Part shown: in pieces, positions 1 through 6,848 of the stretch
How the letters are laid out: the number at the start of each line of letters is the position of its first letter
Position numbering within the stretch: the first letter of the stretch is position 1
Assembly (NCBI GenBank): GCA_023430065.1
Contig: JAEZCG010000031.1
Span: forward strand, 1-7,621
Direction: 5' to 3'
DNA length: 7,621 nt
Source of the DNA: Pseudomonadota bacterium
GTDB lineage: Bacteria > Pseudomonadota > Gammaproteobacteria > Burkholderiales > SHXO01
The notes under the pieces: generated by a model
The model's database searches: none
What the model was told of the DNA's origin: nothing
What the model saw: the letters and a program-made list of their open reading frames with translations, nothing else
Program-made: the position numbers and the translations under genes

Positions 1-247
1 AGCGCTCCCGCAGCTGCGACTCGAGCCATCCCTCGCCTGGCGGCCAGGCTGCTTCCGGCGTCACGCCCGCCACGATCTGTCGCCGCTTGTCGTCGAGTAT
101 CGAGCGCACTGCAGCGCTCACCGCTGGCCGTCCGAAACGAGCAATGAGCGCGGGGACGAAGCCCAGAGTGAGCACGCGATCCACCGACGGCAGTGCCGCT
201 GCGCCTGGTCGTGGCGCCAACAGCGAAGAGGGGAGCGGCTTGTTCAA
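1..247 (-). CDS. selA: L-seryl-tRNA(Sec) selenium transferase (selenocysteine synthase), N-terminal 82 residues only
   Basis: SelA is the cytoplasmic PLP enzyme that converts Ser-tRNA(Sec) to Sec-tRNA(Sec), the substrate needed to read the TGA of the upstream fdnG. Translating the minus strand from TTG at 247-245 gives an open frame to the window edge. Its N-terminus has the SelA pattern: a Pro/Ala-rich lead, then LPSVDRVL, then a helical stretch ending in ILDDKRRQIVAG, then a Trp/Pro segment. The PLP lysine and catalytic core lie outside the window, so completeness cannot be judged. I chose TTG because GAGG at 256-253, overlapping the fdhE stop, sits 5 nt upstream and no ATG or GTG precedes it in frame nearby. 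It follows fdhE by 7 nt, which implies co-transcription and probable translational coupling. Recognition is by sequence pattern from memory. Confidence 0.88.
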   Translation of the reverse strand, partial: MNKPLPSSLLAPRPGAAALPSVDRVLTLGFVPALIARFGRPAVSAAVRSILDDKRRQIVAGVTPEAAWPPGEGWLESQLRER

Positions 248-254
248 ACGCGCC

Positions 255-1169
255 TCACGCTGCTCCGGGCAGGAACAACAGATTCGGTCCGACGCGATGA
301 TAGCCTTCCTCGTCGACGAGCATGTCGAGCGCCAGCGTTGCCAGGTCGTCGGCGGCCGGCACAGCACTCGTGTCCTTCTCCAGGTAGAAGATTTTCAGAT
401 AGGTGTGGCACTCATCGCAGCACTCGGCTTTCACCGCATCGCCGCCGCCGTCGATACCCAGATAGGAGATGCCCTTGGTCGAGGCGCATGCGCTGCACTT
501 GACCCGCACCATGTGCCATTCGGTTGCGCACAGCGAGCACACCAGATAGCGCAGGCCGTAAGCCGCGCCGTCGATTCGCACGACGCTGGCCACTGGCGGC
601 GATCCGCACAGGGGACACAATCGAGTGGCGATGGGCACGCCCACTGGCCCGCCGATCTGCAGCGCGAGCTTGGCCCAGTACACCTGCAGTGCCGCGGCGA
701 CGAAAGGCGCTTGTGCGACATCGACCTCGGTGAAAGCACCGGCCAAGAGGGCATCGGCCGCTGCTTCCAACTTGGCATCCTGACTGTGCAGCAATGCCTC
801 CACGGTGGACTTTGCGGCCGGCGGGAGTGCGCCTGTGTCCACGGCTCGAAGCACGTCGTACAGCACGGTGCGCCATAGCGGATCGCGCGGGTGCCCTTCC
901 GGGGAGAGCGGCGGCATGGCGTGCTCGAAGCAGTGCGCAAGCACGTCTTCGCTGGGCTGGGGCAATGCAGGCGCACCGCGCAGCGCGATGTGCTGGGCCG
1001 CGCTCAGCGCTGCAGCCCAACGCAGGTAGGGCTGCCACGCCCCGGCGCGGGCGAGCTGTTGCAGCCGGTCGGCCCGTTCCGCAAAGACGCCGGCTTGTAC
1101 CGGCCGAAGGTGGGGGATCTCCGCGATGCGGCCCCCCACAGAGCCGTCGGTAACTGTTCGCTGGCTCAT
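255..1169 (-). CDS. fdhE: formate dehydrogenase accessory (maturation) protein FdhE
   Basis: FdhE is a cytoplasmic, iron-binding, rubredoxin-like factor required for activity of the Tat-exported formate dehydrogenases; in E. coli it interacts with their catalytic subunits. The 304-residue product is close to the roughly 309 aa of the E. coli protein. The N-terminal half is helical. The C-terminal half has four Cys-x2-Cys knuckles: CPLCG at about 185, CSLC at about 211, CSAC at about 225 and CDEC at about 251. The conserved runs GLRYL, EWH and TYLKI are also present. The annotated start is ATG 1169-1167. A GTG immediately upstream (1172) would add one residue, and neither start has a clear Shine-Dalgarno. 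The gene lies downstream of fdnI across a 235-nt hairpin-rich gap and 7 nt before selA. Confidence 0.95.
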   Translation of the reverse strand: MSQRTVTDGSVGGRIAEIPHLRPVQAGVFAERADRLQQLARAGAWQPYLRWAAALSAAQHIALRGAPALPQPSEDVLAHCFEHAMPPLSPEGHPRDPLWRTVLYDVLRAVDTGALPPAAKSTVEALLHSQDAKLEAAADALLAGAFTEVDVAQAPFVAAALQVYWAKLALQIGGPVGVPIATRLCPLCGSPPVASVVRIDGAAYGLRYLVCSLCATEWHMVRVKCSACASTKGISYLGIDGGGDAVKAECCDECHTYLKIFYLEKDTSAVPAADDLATLALDMLVDEEGYHRVGPNLLFLPGAA

Positions 1170-1196
1170 CACTGAATAGGCGATGGAAACGCTACG

Positions 1197-1202
1197 ATTT
1201 TA
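1197..1202 (-). promoter_or_regulatory. possible -10 box of an internal fdhE-selA promoter
   Basis: Reading the minus strand, TAAAAT at 1202-1197 matches the sigma70 -10 consensus at 5 of 6 positions and lies 27 nt before the fdhE ATG. I see no good -35 hexamer at 16-18 nt, so this is weak evidence. It would explain how fdhE and selA are expressed despite the hairpin cluster upstream. Confidence 0.2.
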
Positions 1203-1253
1203 CTCACAACGGCCCGTCTACCCCACACCGCCCCGGCGCAACAGACCTGAGGT

Positions 1254-1360
1254 CCCTCTCCCGCTTGCGGGAGAGAGCAGGGTGAGTGCAAACGCCGCCT
1301 CGTGAGAGCCGAGGCGAGAACTTTCCCCTCCTGCCTTAGGAGGGGTGCCCCCGAAGGGGC
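1254..1360. repeat. cluster of four palindromic (REP-like) hairpins between fdnI and fdhE
   Basis: The 235-nt gap at 1170-1404 holds no gene but contains four perfect inverted repeats. (a) CTCTCCCGC / GCGGGAGAG at 1256-1275, 9 bp with a TT loop. (b) CGCCTCG / CGAGGCG at 1296-1316, 7 bp. (c) CCCCTCCT / AGGAGGGG at 1325-1345, 8 bp with a 5-nt loop. (d) GCCCC / GGGGC at 1347-1360, 5 bp around CGAA. The first and third have the look of dispersed intergenic palindromes common in high-GC proteobacterial genomes; this is an impression that was not searched. None is followed by a T-tract on the minus strand, so they are poor intrinsic terminators. They could instead block 3'-exonucleases and protect the fdnGHI message. 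Confidence 0.6.
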
Positions 1361-1404
1361 CGGGGGAGCGGGGTGACGGGAGCCCGGCCAGGCAACCAGA
1401 GCCG

Positions 1405-2034
1405 CTACTGCCGCTGCCCTGTGATGTGCCGGTACCAGCCGGGGTGGTGCTTGCGCGCCCAGTCGGCAGTGACAGTGCCGCGAGTCATGGCGCGCATGGT
1501 GCCCTTGACCCAGATGGCGGCGTACACGTGCACGATGATTCCGAGGATGAGCACGAAGGCTGACACTGCGTGCAGCAGCAGCGCTGCACGAATGACCGTA
1601 ATGGGAAAGGCGGGGGCGAAGTACGGCCTCCAGATCACGATGCCCGTCAACAGCAGGAGCACGAGACAGGCGACCATTACCCAGAACAGGACTTTCTGTC
1701 CGCCGTTGTACCGACCCACCTCGGGCAGACGATCCTCGCGGTTGTTCATCACGTCGCGCCACTGCGCCAGCCACTGCCGGTCTTTGCGATCGAGCACGTT
1801 GTGGCGCCAGAAGCGCAGGGACAGGGCGGCGAAGGATGCGAACATGACCACGCCGATGAACGGATGCAGGATGCGCGTCCAGGGTCCGCCGCCGAACAGA
1901 TCGGTCAGGAAGAACAGGGCGGGGTGGAATAGCGCGAGCCCCGAGAGCGCGAGCAGGATAAAGGTGATTGCGACCAGCCAGTGGTTGGTACGGTCAGCGC
2001 GGCTATTGCGCTCGATCAGGCCGGGCTGTGTCAT
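1405..2034 (-). CDS. fdnI: formate dehydrogenase-N gamma subunit, cytochrome b556
   Basis: This is the inner-membrane di-haem cytochrome b that anchors the complex and passes electrons from FdnH to quinone. The product is 209 aa, near the roughly 217 aa of E. coli FdnI. Four hydrophobic segments are visible at about 19-40, 54-74, 115-136 and 148-174. His18, His57, His155 and His169 fall at the positions I recall for the haem ligands in E. coli FdnI. The ATG at 2034-2032 overlaps the fdnH stop as ATGA, and an AGGAAGGA stretch lies just upstream inside fdnH, so translation is probably coupled. The frame is open far upstream of this ATG, but that part is the out-of-frame shadow of fdnH. This is the last gene before the hairpin-filled gap. 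Confidence 0.96.
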   Translation of the reverse strand: MTQPGLIERNSRADRTNHWLVAITFILLALSGLALFHPALFFLTDLFGGGPWTRILHPFIGVVMFASFAALSLRFWRHNVLDRKDRQWLAQWRDVMNNREDRLPEVGRYNGGQKVLFWVMVACLVLLLLTGIVIWRPYFAPAFPITVIRAALLLHAVSAFVLILGIIVHVYAAIWVKGTMRAMTRGTVTADWARKHHPGWYRHITGQRQ

Positions 2035-2894
2035 GGCTTTCCTTCCTCGTCGGTGACCTCGTTGGGGCCGACGCGAATGTGGTGGAAGAACGCGCCGAGC
2101 GCTGCCAGTCCAAGCGCGGCCAGCGCGATGGGCTTGCTGATCCCTTTCCACAGGCTCACCAACGGGCTGATCTTCGGATCTTTCGGCAAGCCGTAGAGGT
2201 CGGGCTGATCCGCGTGCTGCAGCACGTACATCACATGGGTCCCGCCGACCCCGGCCGGATCGTACAGCCCGGCGTTCTGAAACCCGCGTTCCTTCAGGTC
2301 GGCAATGCGCCCGTTGCCATGCGCGATCATGTCTTCCTTGGAGCCGAACACGAGTGCACCGGTGGGGCAGGTCTTGATGCACGCGGGCTCGAGCCCCACC
2401 GCGACGCGATCGGAGCACAGTGTGCACTTGTAGGCCTTGGAGTCCTTCTTCGCGATGCGTGGAATGTCGAACGGGCAGCCCGCCACGCAGTACCCGCAGC
2501 CGATGCAGTTCTCCTGGTGGAAATCGACGATTCCGTTGGCGTACTGAACGATCGCGCCCGGCGCCGGACAGGCCTTGAGGCAGCCCGGATCCGCGCAGTG
2601 CAAGCAACCGTCCTTGCGGATCAGCCACTCCAAGTGGCCCTGCGGCTCGGTCTCGAAGAATCGCATCACCGTCCAGGAGCTCTCGGTGAGGTTCTGGGGG
2701 TTCTCGTAGCTGCCGGTGTTCTCGCCCACCGCATCGCGCAGGTCGTTCCACTCCATGCATGCGGACTGACAGGCCTTGCAGCCGATGCACTTGCTGATGT
2801 CAATCAGCTTGGCGACTTCGACGCCTTGCCGTACGCTCGGCGGCGGCGTGGTCGTGGCAGAGCGGGCTCGGATGTCGAGCGATTGGAGTGCCAT
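2031..2894 (-). CDS. fdnH: formate dehydrogenase-N beta subunit, 4x[4Fe-4S] ferredoxin-type
   Basis: This is the electron-transfer subunit (also named FdoH or FdxH) linking the periplasmic catalytic subunit to the membrane cytochrome. The product is 287 aa against about 294 in E. coli. Four cysteine clusters are intact: Cys36/39/42/46 ([11 protein letters not shown]), Cys97/100/105/109, Cys130/133/136/140 (CIGCGYC) and Cys157/160/172/176. A conserved GGTHVMYVL stretch lies near 217-225. One C-terminal hydrophobic helix at about 253-273 with a HH pair should anchor it in the membrane facing the periplasm. It has no Tat signal of its own, and in this family it is carried by the FdnG signal. The ATG at 2894 is preceded by AGGAGG with 4-nt spacing. 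That Shine-Dalgarno includes the TAG stop of fdnG, which indicates coupling. Confidence 0.97.
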   Translation of the reverse strand: MALQSLDIRARSATTTPPPSVRQGVEVAKLIDISKCIGCKACQSACMEWNDLRDAVGENTGSYENPQNLTESSWTVMRFFETEPQGHLEWLIRKDGCLHCADPGCLKACPAPGAIVQYANGIVDFHQENCIGCGYCVAGCPFDIPRIAKKDSKAYKCTLCSDRVAVGLEPACIKTCPTGALVFGSKEDMIAHGNGRIADLKERGFQNAGLYDPAGVGGTHVMYVLQHADQPDLYGLPKDPKISPLVSLWKGISKPIALAALGLAALGAFFHHIRVGPNEVTDEEGKP

Positions 2895-2902
2895 GATCCC
2901 TC

Positions 2903-5900
2903 CTACGCCTTGGCCACGTTCACCAGGAATGACTTGAACTCGGGCGTGTTGGTATTCGCGTCGCCCACGAATGGCGTCAGGGTGTTGGCCAGGTAGCCCG
3001 ATCGCGCCTCGCCTTTAAAGCCCCAGTGGATCGGGATGCCAATCTGGTGCACTGCCTTGCCCTCTACGTCGAGGCGCTTGAGGCGCTTGGTGACCACGGC
3101 GACAGCGCGAATCTCGCCGCGCTTCGACCACACGCGCACCTGGTCGCCGTTGGCGATGGCCTTCTCGTTGGCCAGGTCCTCGCCGATTTCGACGAACTGC
3201 TGCGGCTGCAGGATCGCGTTGATCTTCGCGTGCTTGGTCCAGAAGTGGAAGTGCTCGGTCAGGCGGTAGGTGGTGGCCACGTACGGGAAGTCCTTGACCG
3301 TGCCCATGGCCTCCTTGTCGCCCTTGAACACCCGCACCGCCGGATTGTTGCGCGCCAGCGGGTTGTCGGGGTGCATCGGGTTGTTCTCGAGCGGGGATTC
3401 CATCGGCTCGTAATGCTCGGGGAACGGACCCTCGTTCATCTTGTCGACCGCGAAGAAGCGCGCAATGCCCTCCGGGTTCATGATGAATGGGTTCATGCCC
3501 TCCTCCGGCGGCGAGTCCGCCTTGAAGTCGGGCACGTCCACGCCGGCCCACTTCTGCCCGGTCCACGCGATCAGCTTGCGTCCGGGATCCCAGGGCTCGC
3601 CGGCGGGATCGCACGAGGCCCGGTTGTAGAGGACGCGGCGGTTGGCCGGCCATGCAAACCCCCAGCCGAGCGTGCTGCCCAGCCCGCTGGGATCGGCATT
3701 GTCGCGCCGGGCCATCATGTTGCCCTTGCTCGTCCACGCCCCAGTGAAGAGCCAGCAGCCCGCCGACGTGGAGCCGTCGTCGCGCAGCTGGGCGAAGCTG
3801 TCGAGCTGGTCGCCGGCCTTCGCCAGCACGGTCTTCGGGTCCTTCGGGTCGGTCACGTCCCCAAGCGCCTTGCCGTTGAACTCGCGCGCGAGCTCCTCCG
3901 GCGACGGCGACTTCGGCCGCAGATATGGCCAGGTCAGGTTCAGGATCGGATCCGGGAATGCGCCGCCGTCCTTGCGATACATCGCGCGCAGGCGCGTGAA
4001 CAGCTCGGCGATGATCTCCGAATCACCCTTGGCCTCACCGGGCGGCTCGGCGCCCTTCCAGTGCCACTGCAGCCAGCGCCCGCTGTTGACCAGTGAACCG
4101 TCGTCCTCCGCGAAGCAGGTGGACGGCAGCCGGAACACCTCGGTCTGGATCTTCGTCGAATCGACTTCGTTGTACGGCCCGAAGTTCTTCCAGAATTCGG
4201 AGGTTTCGGTCGCGAGCGGGTCGATGATCACCAGGTACTTTAGCTTGGACAGGCTCTCGACCAGCTTGGCCTTGTTCGGAAACGATGCGATCGGGTTGAA
4301 GCCCTGGCAGATGTACCCGTTGATCTTGCCGTTGTGCATGTCCTCGAATACCTGGAGGACATCGTGCGGCTTGTCCAGCTTGGGCAGCCAGTCGAAGCAC
4401 CAGTTGTTCTCCTTGGTGGCCGCGTTCCCGAACCACGCCTTCATCAGGCTGACGTGAAACCTTGGGTAGTTGGACCAGTAGTTCAACTGGTTGGGGCGCA
4501 TCGGCTTGGGCGTGCGCTTCTCGATGTAGGTCTCGTAGTCGGTCTCCTTCTCCGAGGGCAGCGTCATGTACCCGGGCAGCAGGTTGGTCAGCAGCCCCAG
4601 GTCGGTCAGGCCCTGTATGTTGGAGTGGCCGCGCAGCGCGTTCAGTCCGCCGCCGGCCATGCCGACGTTGCCCAGCAGCAGTTGCACCATTGCCGCGGCG
4701 CGGATCATCTGCGAGCCCTGCGTGTGCTGCGTCCAGCCCAGCGCGTAGAGAATCGTCATGACGCGATCCTTCGCGCTGCACTCGGCGATCATTTCGCAGA
4801 TCTTCAGGAACTGGTCCTGCGGCGTGCCGGTAATGCGAGCGACGACCTCGGGCGTGTAACGCGAGTAATGCGCCTTCATCAGGTTGAAGACACAGCGCGG
4901 GTGCGTGAGCGTGGGGTCGGTCTTGACGTACCCCTGCGCGTCCAGCTCGTAGTTCCAACTGGCCTTGTCAGCGTACTCGTGCTTGTCGGCGTCGTACCCG
5001 CTGAACAACCCGTCCTCGAAGCCGAAGTCTTCGCGCACGATGAAGCTCACGTCGGTGTACGCCTTGACGTACTCGTGCTGAATCCTGTCGTGGGTGAGCA
5101 GGTAGTTGATCACCCCACCCAGGAAGGCGATGTCGCTGCCCGCGCGGATCGGGGCGTAGTAGTCCGCCACGGCGGCCGAGCGCGTGAAGCGCGGATCGAC
5201 CACCACCAGCTTCGCGTTGTTGTGGGCCTTCGCTTCAGTGACCCACTTGAACCCGCACGGATGGGCCTCGGCGGCATTGCCGCCCATGATCAGGACCAGG
5301 TTGGCATTCTTGATGTCAACCCAGTTATTGGTCATCGCGCCGCGACCGAACGTAGGGGCAAGACTTGCCACCGTAGGTCCGTGTCACACACGCGCCTGAT
5401 TGTCGAATCCCAGTATGCCTAAGCTGCGGACAACCTTGTGAGTGATGTAGCCGATCTCATTCGACGAAGCTGAGGCGGCGAGCACGCCGGTCGTGAGCCA
5501 GCGGTTGACGGTCGCGCCCTCGGCGTTCTTCGCCTCGAAGTTGCGGTCGCGGTCTTCCTTCATGTGACCGGCGATGCGGTCCAATGCCTCGTCCCAGGAG
5601 ATCCTCTTCCACTCGCCGGAGCCTGGCACCCGCACTTCCGGGTACTTGAGCCGGGAGGGTGCATGCACGAAGTCGAGCAGTCCGGCGCCCTTGGGACAAA
5701 GCGTCCCGCGGTTCACCGGGTGATCGGCGTCGCCCTCGATGTGGATGATCTCGGCATGCACGTTCTTGGCACCGCCGCCGAGGCTGTACATGATGATCCC
5801 GCAGCCCACCGAGCAGTACGTACAGGTATTGCGTGTCTCGGTGGTGCGCAGGAGCTTGAACTCGCGCACTTCCGCCAAAGCTGCCGCGGGCGCGAAGCCC

Positions 5901-5977
5901 AAGGCCGCCAGGCTGGAGCTGCCCATCCCGGCCGCGCAGACCTTGAAAAACTGGCGGCGGGAGACATTGACACTCAT
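2903..5977 (-). CDS. fdnG: formate dehydrogenase-N alpha (catalytic) subunit, selenocysteine-containing, read through TGA at codon 198
   Basis: FdnG oxidises formate to CO2 in the periplasm using a bis-MGD molybdenum (or tungsten) centre. It is written as one 1024-residue gene, although TGA at 5386-5384 splits it into two open halves. The join reads [24 protein letters not shown], matching the E. coli FdnG/FdoG active site (Sec196-His197 there, Sec198-His199 here). A twin-arginine signal (SRRQFFK at 6-12) precedes a hydrophobic stretch and a likely ALA cleavage site after residue 35. Cys52, 55, 59 and 94 bind the [4Fe-4S] cluster, and Lys96 follows. The C-terminal part keeps the family pattern to the end, including [33 protein letters not shown] and TPFVGDANT. 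The ATG at 5977 has GGAGA 8 nt upstream. It could equally be named fdoG; the isoform cannot be decided here. Confidence 0.97.
5355..5372 (-). promoter_or_regulatory. bacterial SECIS hairpin of fdnG
   Basis: Counting the U of UGA as 1, the minus-strand RNA folds as GG, bulged U17, GGCA, loop AGUCU, UGCC, CC. The stem is GG/CC plus GGCA/UGCC. The bulged U at position 17 and the G23-U24 pair in the loop sit exactly where the SelB-binding features lie in the E. coli fdhF SECIS. The spacing from the UGA is therefore right for SelB-dependent decoding. The element is inside the coding sequence and encodes VASLA. Confidence 0.93.
5384..5386 (-). other. selenocysteine codon (TGA) of fdnG
   Basis: An in-frame TGA at codon 198 is followed by CAC (His), with the reading frame and family similarity continuing without loss on both sides. 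The aligned residue in the E. coli enzymes is the catalytic selenocysteine. Standard gene calling would split the gene here into a 197-codon piece and an 822-codon piece starting at an internal GTG. Confidence 0.96.
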
Positions 5978-6022
5978 AGAGTCGGTCTCCGCGGTTGTGT
6001 TGAACAGCGCTCTGACCTGGCA

Positions 6023-6051
6023 ATGCTACTCCGAATGGCGGGATGTGCCAA
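6023..6051 (-). promoter_or_regulatory. candidate sigma70 promoter of the fdn operon
   Basis: On the minus strand, TTGGCA (6051-6046, 5 of 6 to the -35 consensus) and TAGCAT (6028-6023, 4 of 6 to the -10 consensus) are separated by exactly 17 nt. Transcription would start near 6016, about 39 nt before the fdnG ATG. The rest of the 170-nt region at 5978-6147 has no gene and no clear FNR (TTGAT-N4-ATCAA) site. Confidence 0.4.
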
Positions 6052-6081
6052 AACGGTGGCGCCGCGTCCGACCGAAGAGAA

Positions 6082-6116
6082 GAATCCTCGCGATGATCGT
6101 TGCACAACGAGGATCC
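6082..6116 (-). terminator. hairpin downstream of the globin gene; possible terminator or operator
   Basis: Thirty-one nt after the globin stop, the minus-strand RNA can form a 9-bp stem. It pairs 6116-6108 with 6090-6082 (GGATCCTCG / CGAGGATTC, one G-U pair) around a 17-nt loop, followed by TTCTCTTC. The tail is pyrimidine-rich but not a true T-run, so termination would be weak. A second, overlapping perfect dyad, TCGTTG-CA-CAACGA at 6097-6110, is the size of a protein operator and lies about 87 nt upstream of the inferred fdn start. The two structures compete for the same bases. Confidence 0.35.
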
Positions 6117-6147
6117 CTCATTCGCGCACGGGATTACATCGGTCCGT

Positions 6148-6516
6148 TCACACTCTCACGACCTGCCCCTTCAGCGACCACAAAATCCCCAGCACCTGGT
6201 CGCACGTGGCCTGGTCGATGTCATGCGCGTGCAGCGCCGCCATCGCGTCGTCGATCACGGCGACGAATTCCTGCTCATTGATGTTCATGCCGCGGTGCAC
6301 GGCGACCATGTCCTCGCCGGTGTAGGTCTCCGGTCCCACCGCGCCCGCGCAGAAGAACTCGATCACACGTCGCTCGACCTTCTCCATGTCGGATGCGCCG
6401 TAGCGCGCGTTGACCAGCGGGTTGGCCATGTGGTTCTCGATCAGGGTGCGCGTGATGCGGACGATGCCGTCACGGCGGCCCAGGCGGTCGTACAAAGAAT
6501 TCGCATGCGTGCTCAT
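6148..6516 (-). CDS. group-1-like truncated (2/2) haemoglobin
   Basis: This is a small haem protein of the 2/2 globin fold, a family that binds O2 or NO; the physiological role here is unknown. The 122-aa product opens with SLYDRLGRRDGI, the usual A/B-helix start. It has EFF and GGP-like segments, then YTGEDM, then VHRGMNI with the proximal His at 74, and ends with WSLKGQVVRV. By eye against mycobacterial TrHbN, B10, E7 and E11 fall on Ile26, Val47 and Val51. That suggests a largely apolar distal pocket instead of Tyr/Gln. The ATG at 6516 has GAGGAG at 6529-6524 with 7-nt spacing, which supports this start. The same frame is open back to another strong start at 6717, so a longer form is possible. 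The gene reads toward fdnG, 170 nt away. Confidence 0.88.
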   Translation of the reverse strand: MSTHANSLYDRLGRRDGIVRITRTLIENHMANPLVNARYGASDMEKVERRVIEFFCAGAVGPETYTGEDMVAVHRGMNINEQEFVAVIDDAMAALHAHDIDQATCDQVLGILWSLKGQVVRV

Positions 6517-6717
6517 GGTGCTGCTCCTCGTGTGAAGATGGGTGTCTCGGCTACCCAGGTGGCGCAGCACCTGCAGCCAGGATGCGTACTCGACCGAACC
6601 GGGGTCGGTCACCGCATCCACCACGCGCCGCCAGAGCGATTGACGTGCAGGCGCAGGCCCGGGGCCAGGCAGCGGTGCCGGGCCACCGGCTCCAAACTCG
6701 AGTTCATGGGCTTTCAT
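6517..6717 (-). other. in-frame 67-codon extension with its own start upstream of the globin
   Basis: ATG 6717-6715 carries an almost ideal Shine-Dalgarno (AAGGAGG at 6730-6724, 6-nt spacing) and reads without a stop into the globin ATG. The predicted segment begins MKAHELEF and has a Gly/Pro/Ala-rich stretch at residues 10-24. An amphipathic-looking part with LWRRVVDAV and ASWLQVLRHLG follows. Codon use is GC3-rich up to about residue 54 and then looks like an untranslated leader containing the globin's own Shine-Dalgarno. It may be an N-terminal extension giving a 189-aa globin, a small protein that lost its stop, or a start used for coupling. I do not recognise the family. Confidence 0.5.
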
Positions 6718-6752
6718 GGAGAGCCTCCTTCGGAAAACAGGGCGCCGGATAT

Positions 6753-6796
6753 CCCGGACCGGGCCACGATGCCAGCCGCGCGTTCCTCGAACGTTC
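6753..6796. promoter_or_regulatory. short palindromes in the divergent globin/regulator intergenic region
   Basis: The 131-nt gap between the divergent starts at 6717 and 6849 contains CCCGG-A-CCGGG at 6753-6763. It also contains CGTTC-CTC-GAACG at 6781-6793, which overlaps a perfect GAACGTTC at 6789-6796. These are candidate operator sites shared by both genes. I cannot identify convincing -35/-10 pairs here, and GC-rich palindromes of this size can arise by chance. Confidence 0.25.
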
Positions 6797-6848
6797 CCGG
6801 CTCCGTACCCGGTTGCGCCCCGGCCCACCTCGGTCGCACACTGGCCTC

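Noticed and set aside
87..878. A 263-codon + strand frame opposite fdhE and selA
   Set aside because: It is antisense to two recognised genes, low in family-like features, and explained by base composition.
1325..1345. Hairpin CCCCTCCT/AGGAGGGG as an intrinsic terminator after fdnI
   Set aside because: On the minus strand it is followed by AAAG rather than a T-run, so it is treated as part of the repeat cluster.
1405..2790. A 461-codon minus-strand frame that could be read as one long gamma subunit
   Set aside because: Its first part is an out-of-frame shadow of fdnH (Arg/Gly-rich, no motifs). The real fdnI starts at the ATGA overlap at 2034.
2903..5371. Reading the 822-codon fdnG piece as a separate gene starting at GTG 5371
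   Set aside because: The GTG is an internal Val in a conserved motif just after the Sec codon, and the frame is continuous with the upstream half through TGA.
4334..5422. A 362-codon open frame on the + strand opposite fdnG, and similar long frames at 3026-4096 and 1968-2996
   Set aside because: They mirror the GC-rich third positions of fdnG and fdnH, have no recognisable domains, and the minus-strand frames are unambiguous family members.
6036..6050. TGGCAC upstream of fdnG as a sigma54 -24 box
   Set aside because: No GC-containing -12 element occurs at the required spacing; the same bases fit a sigma70 -35 with a 17-nt spacer better.
6094..6108. A possible FNR/Dnr site in the fdnG upstream region
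   Set aside because: The halves TTGTG and ATCAT do not match TTGAT-N4-ATCAA at the correct spacing.
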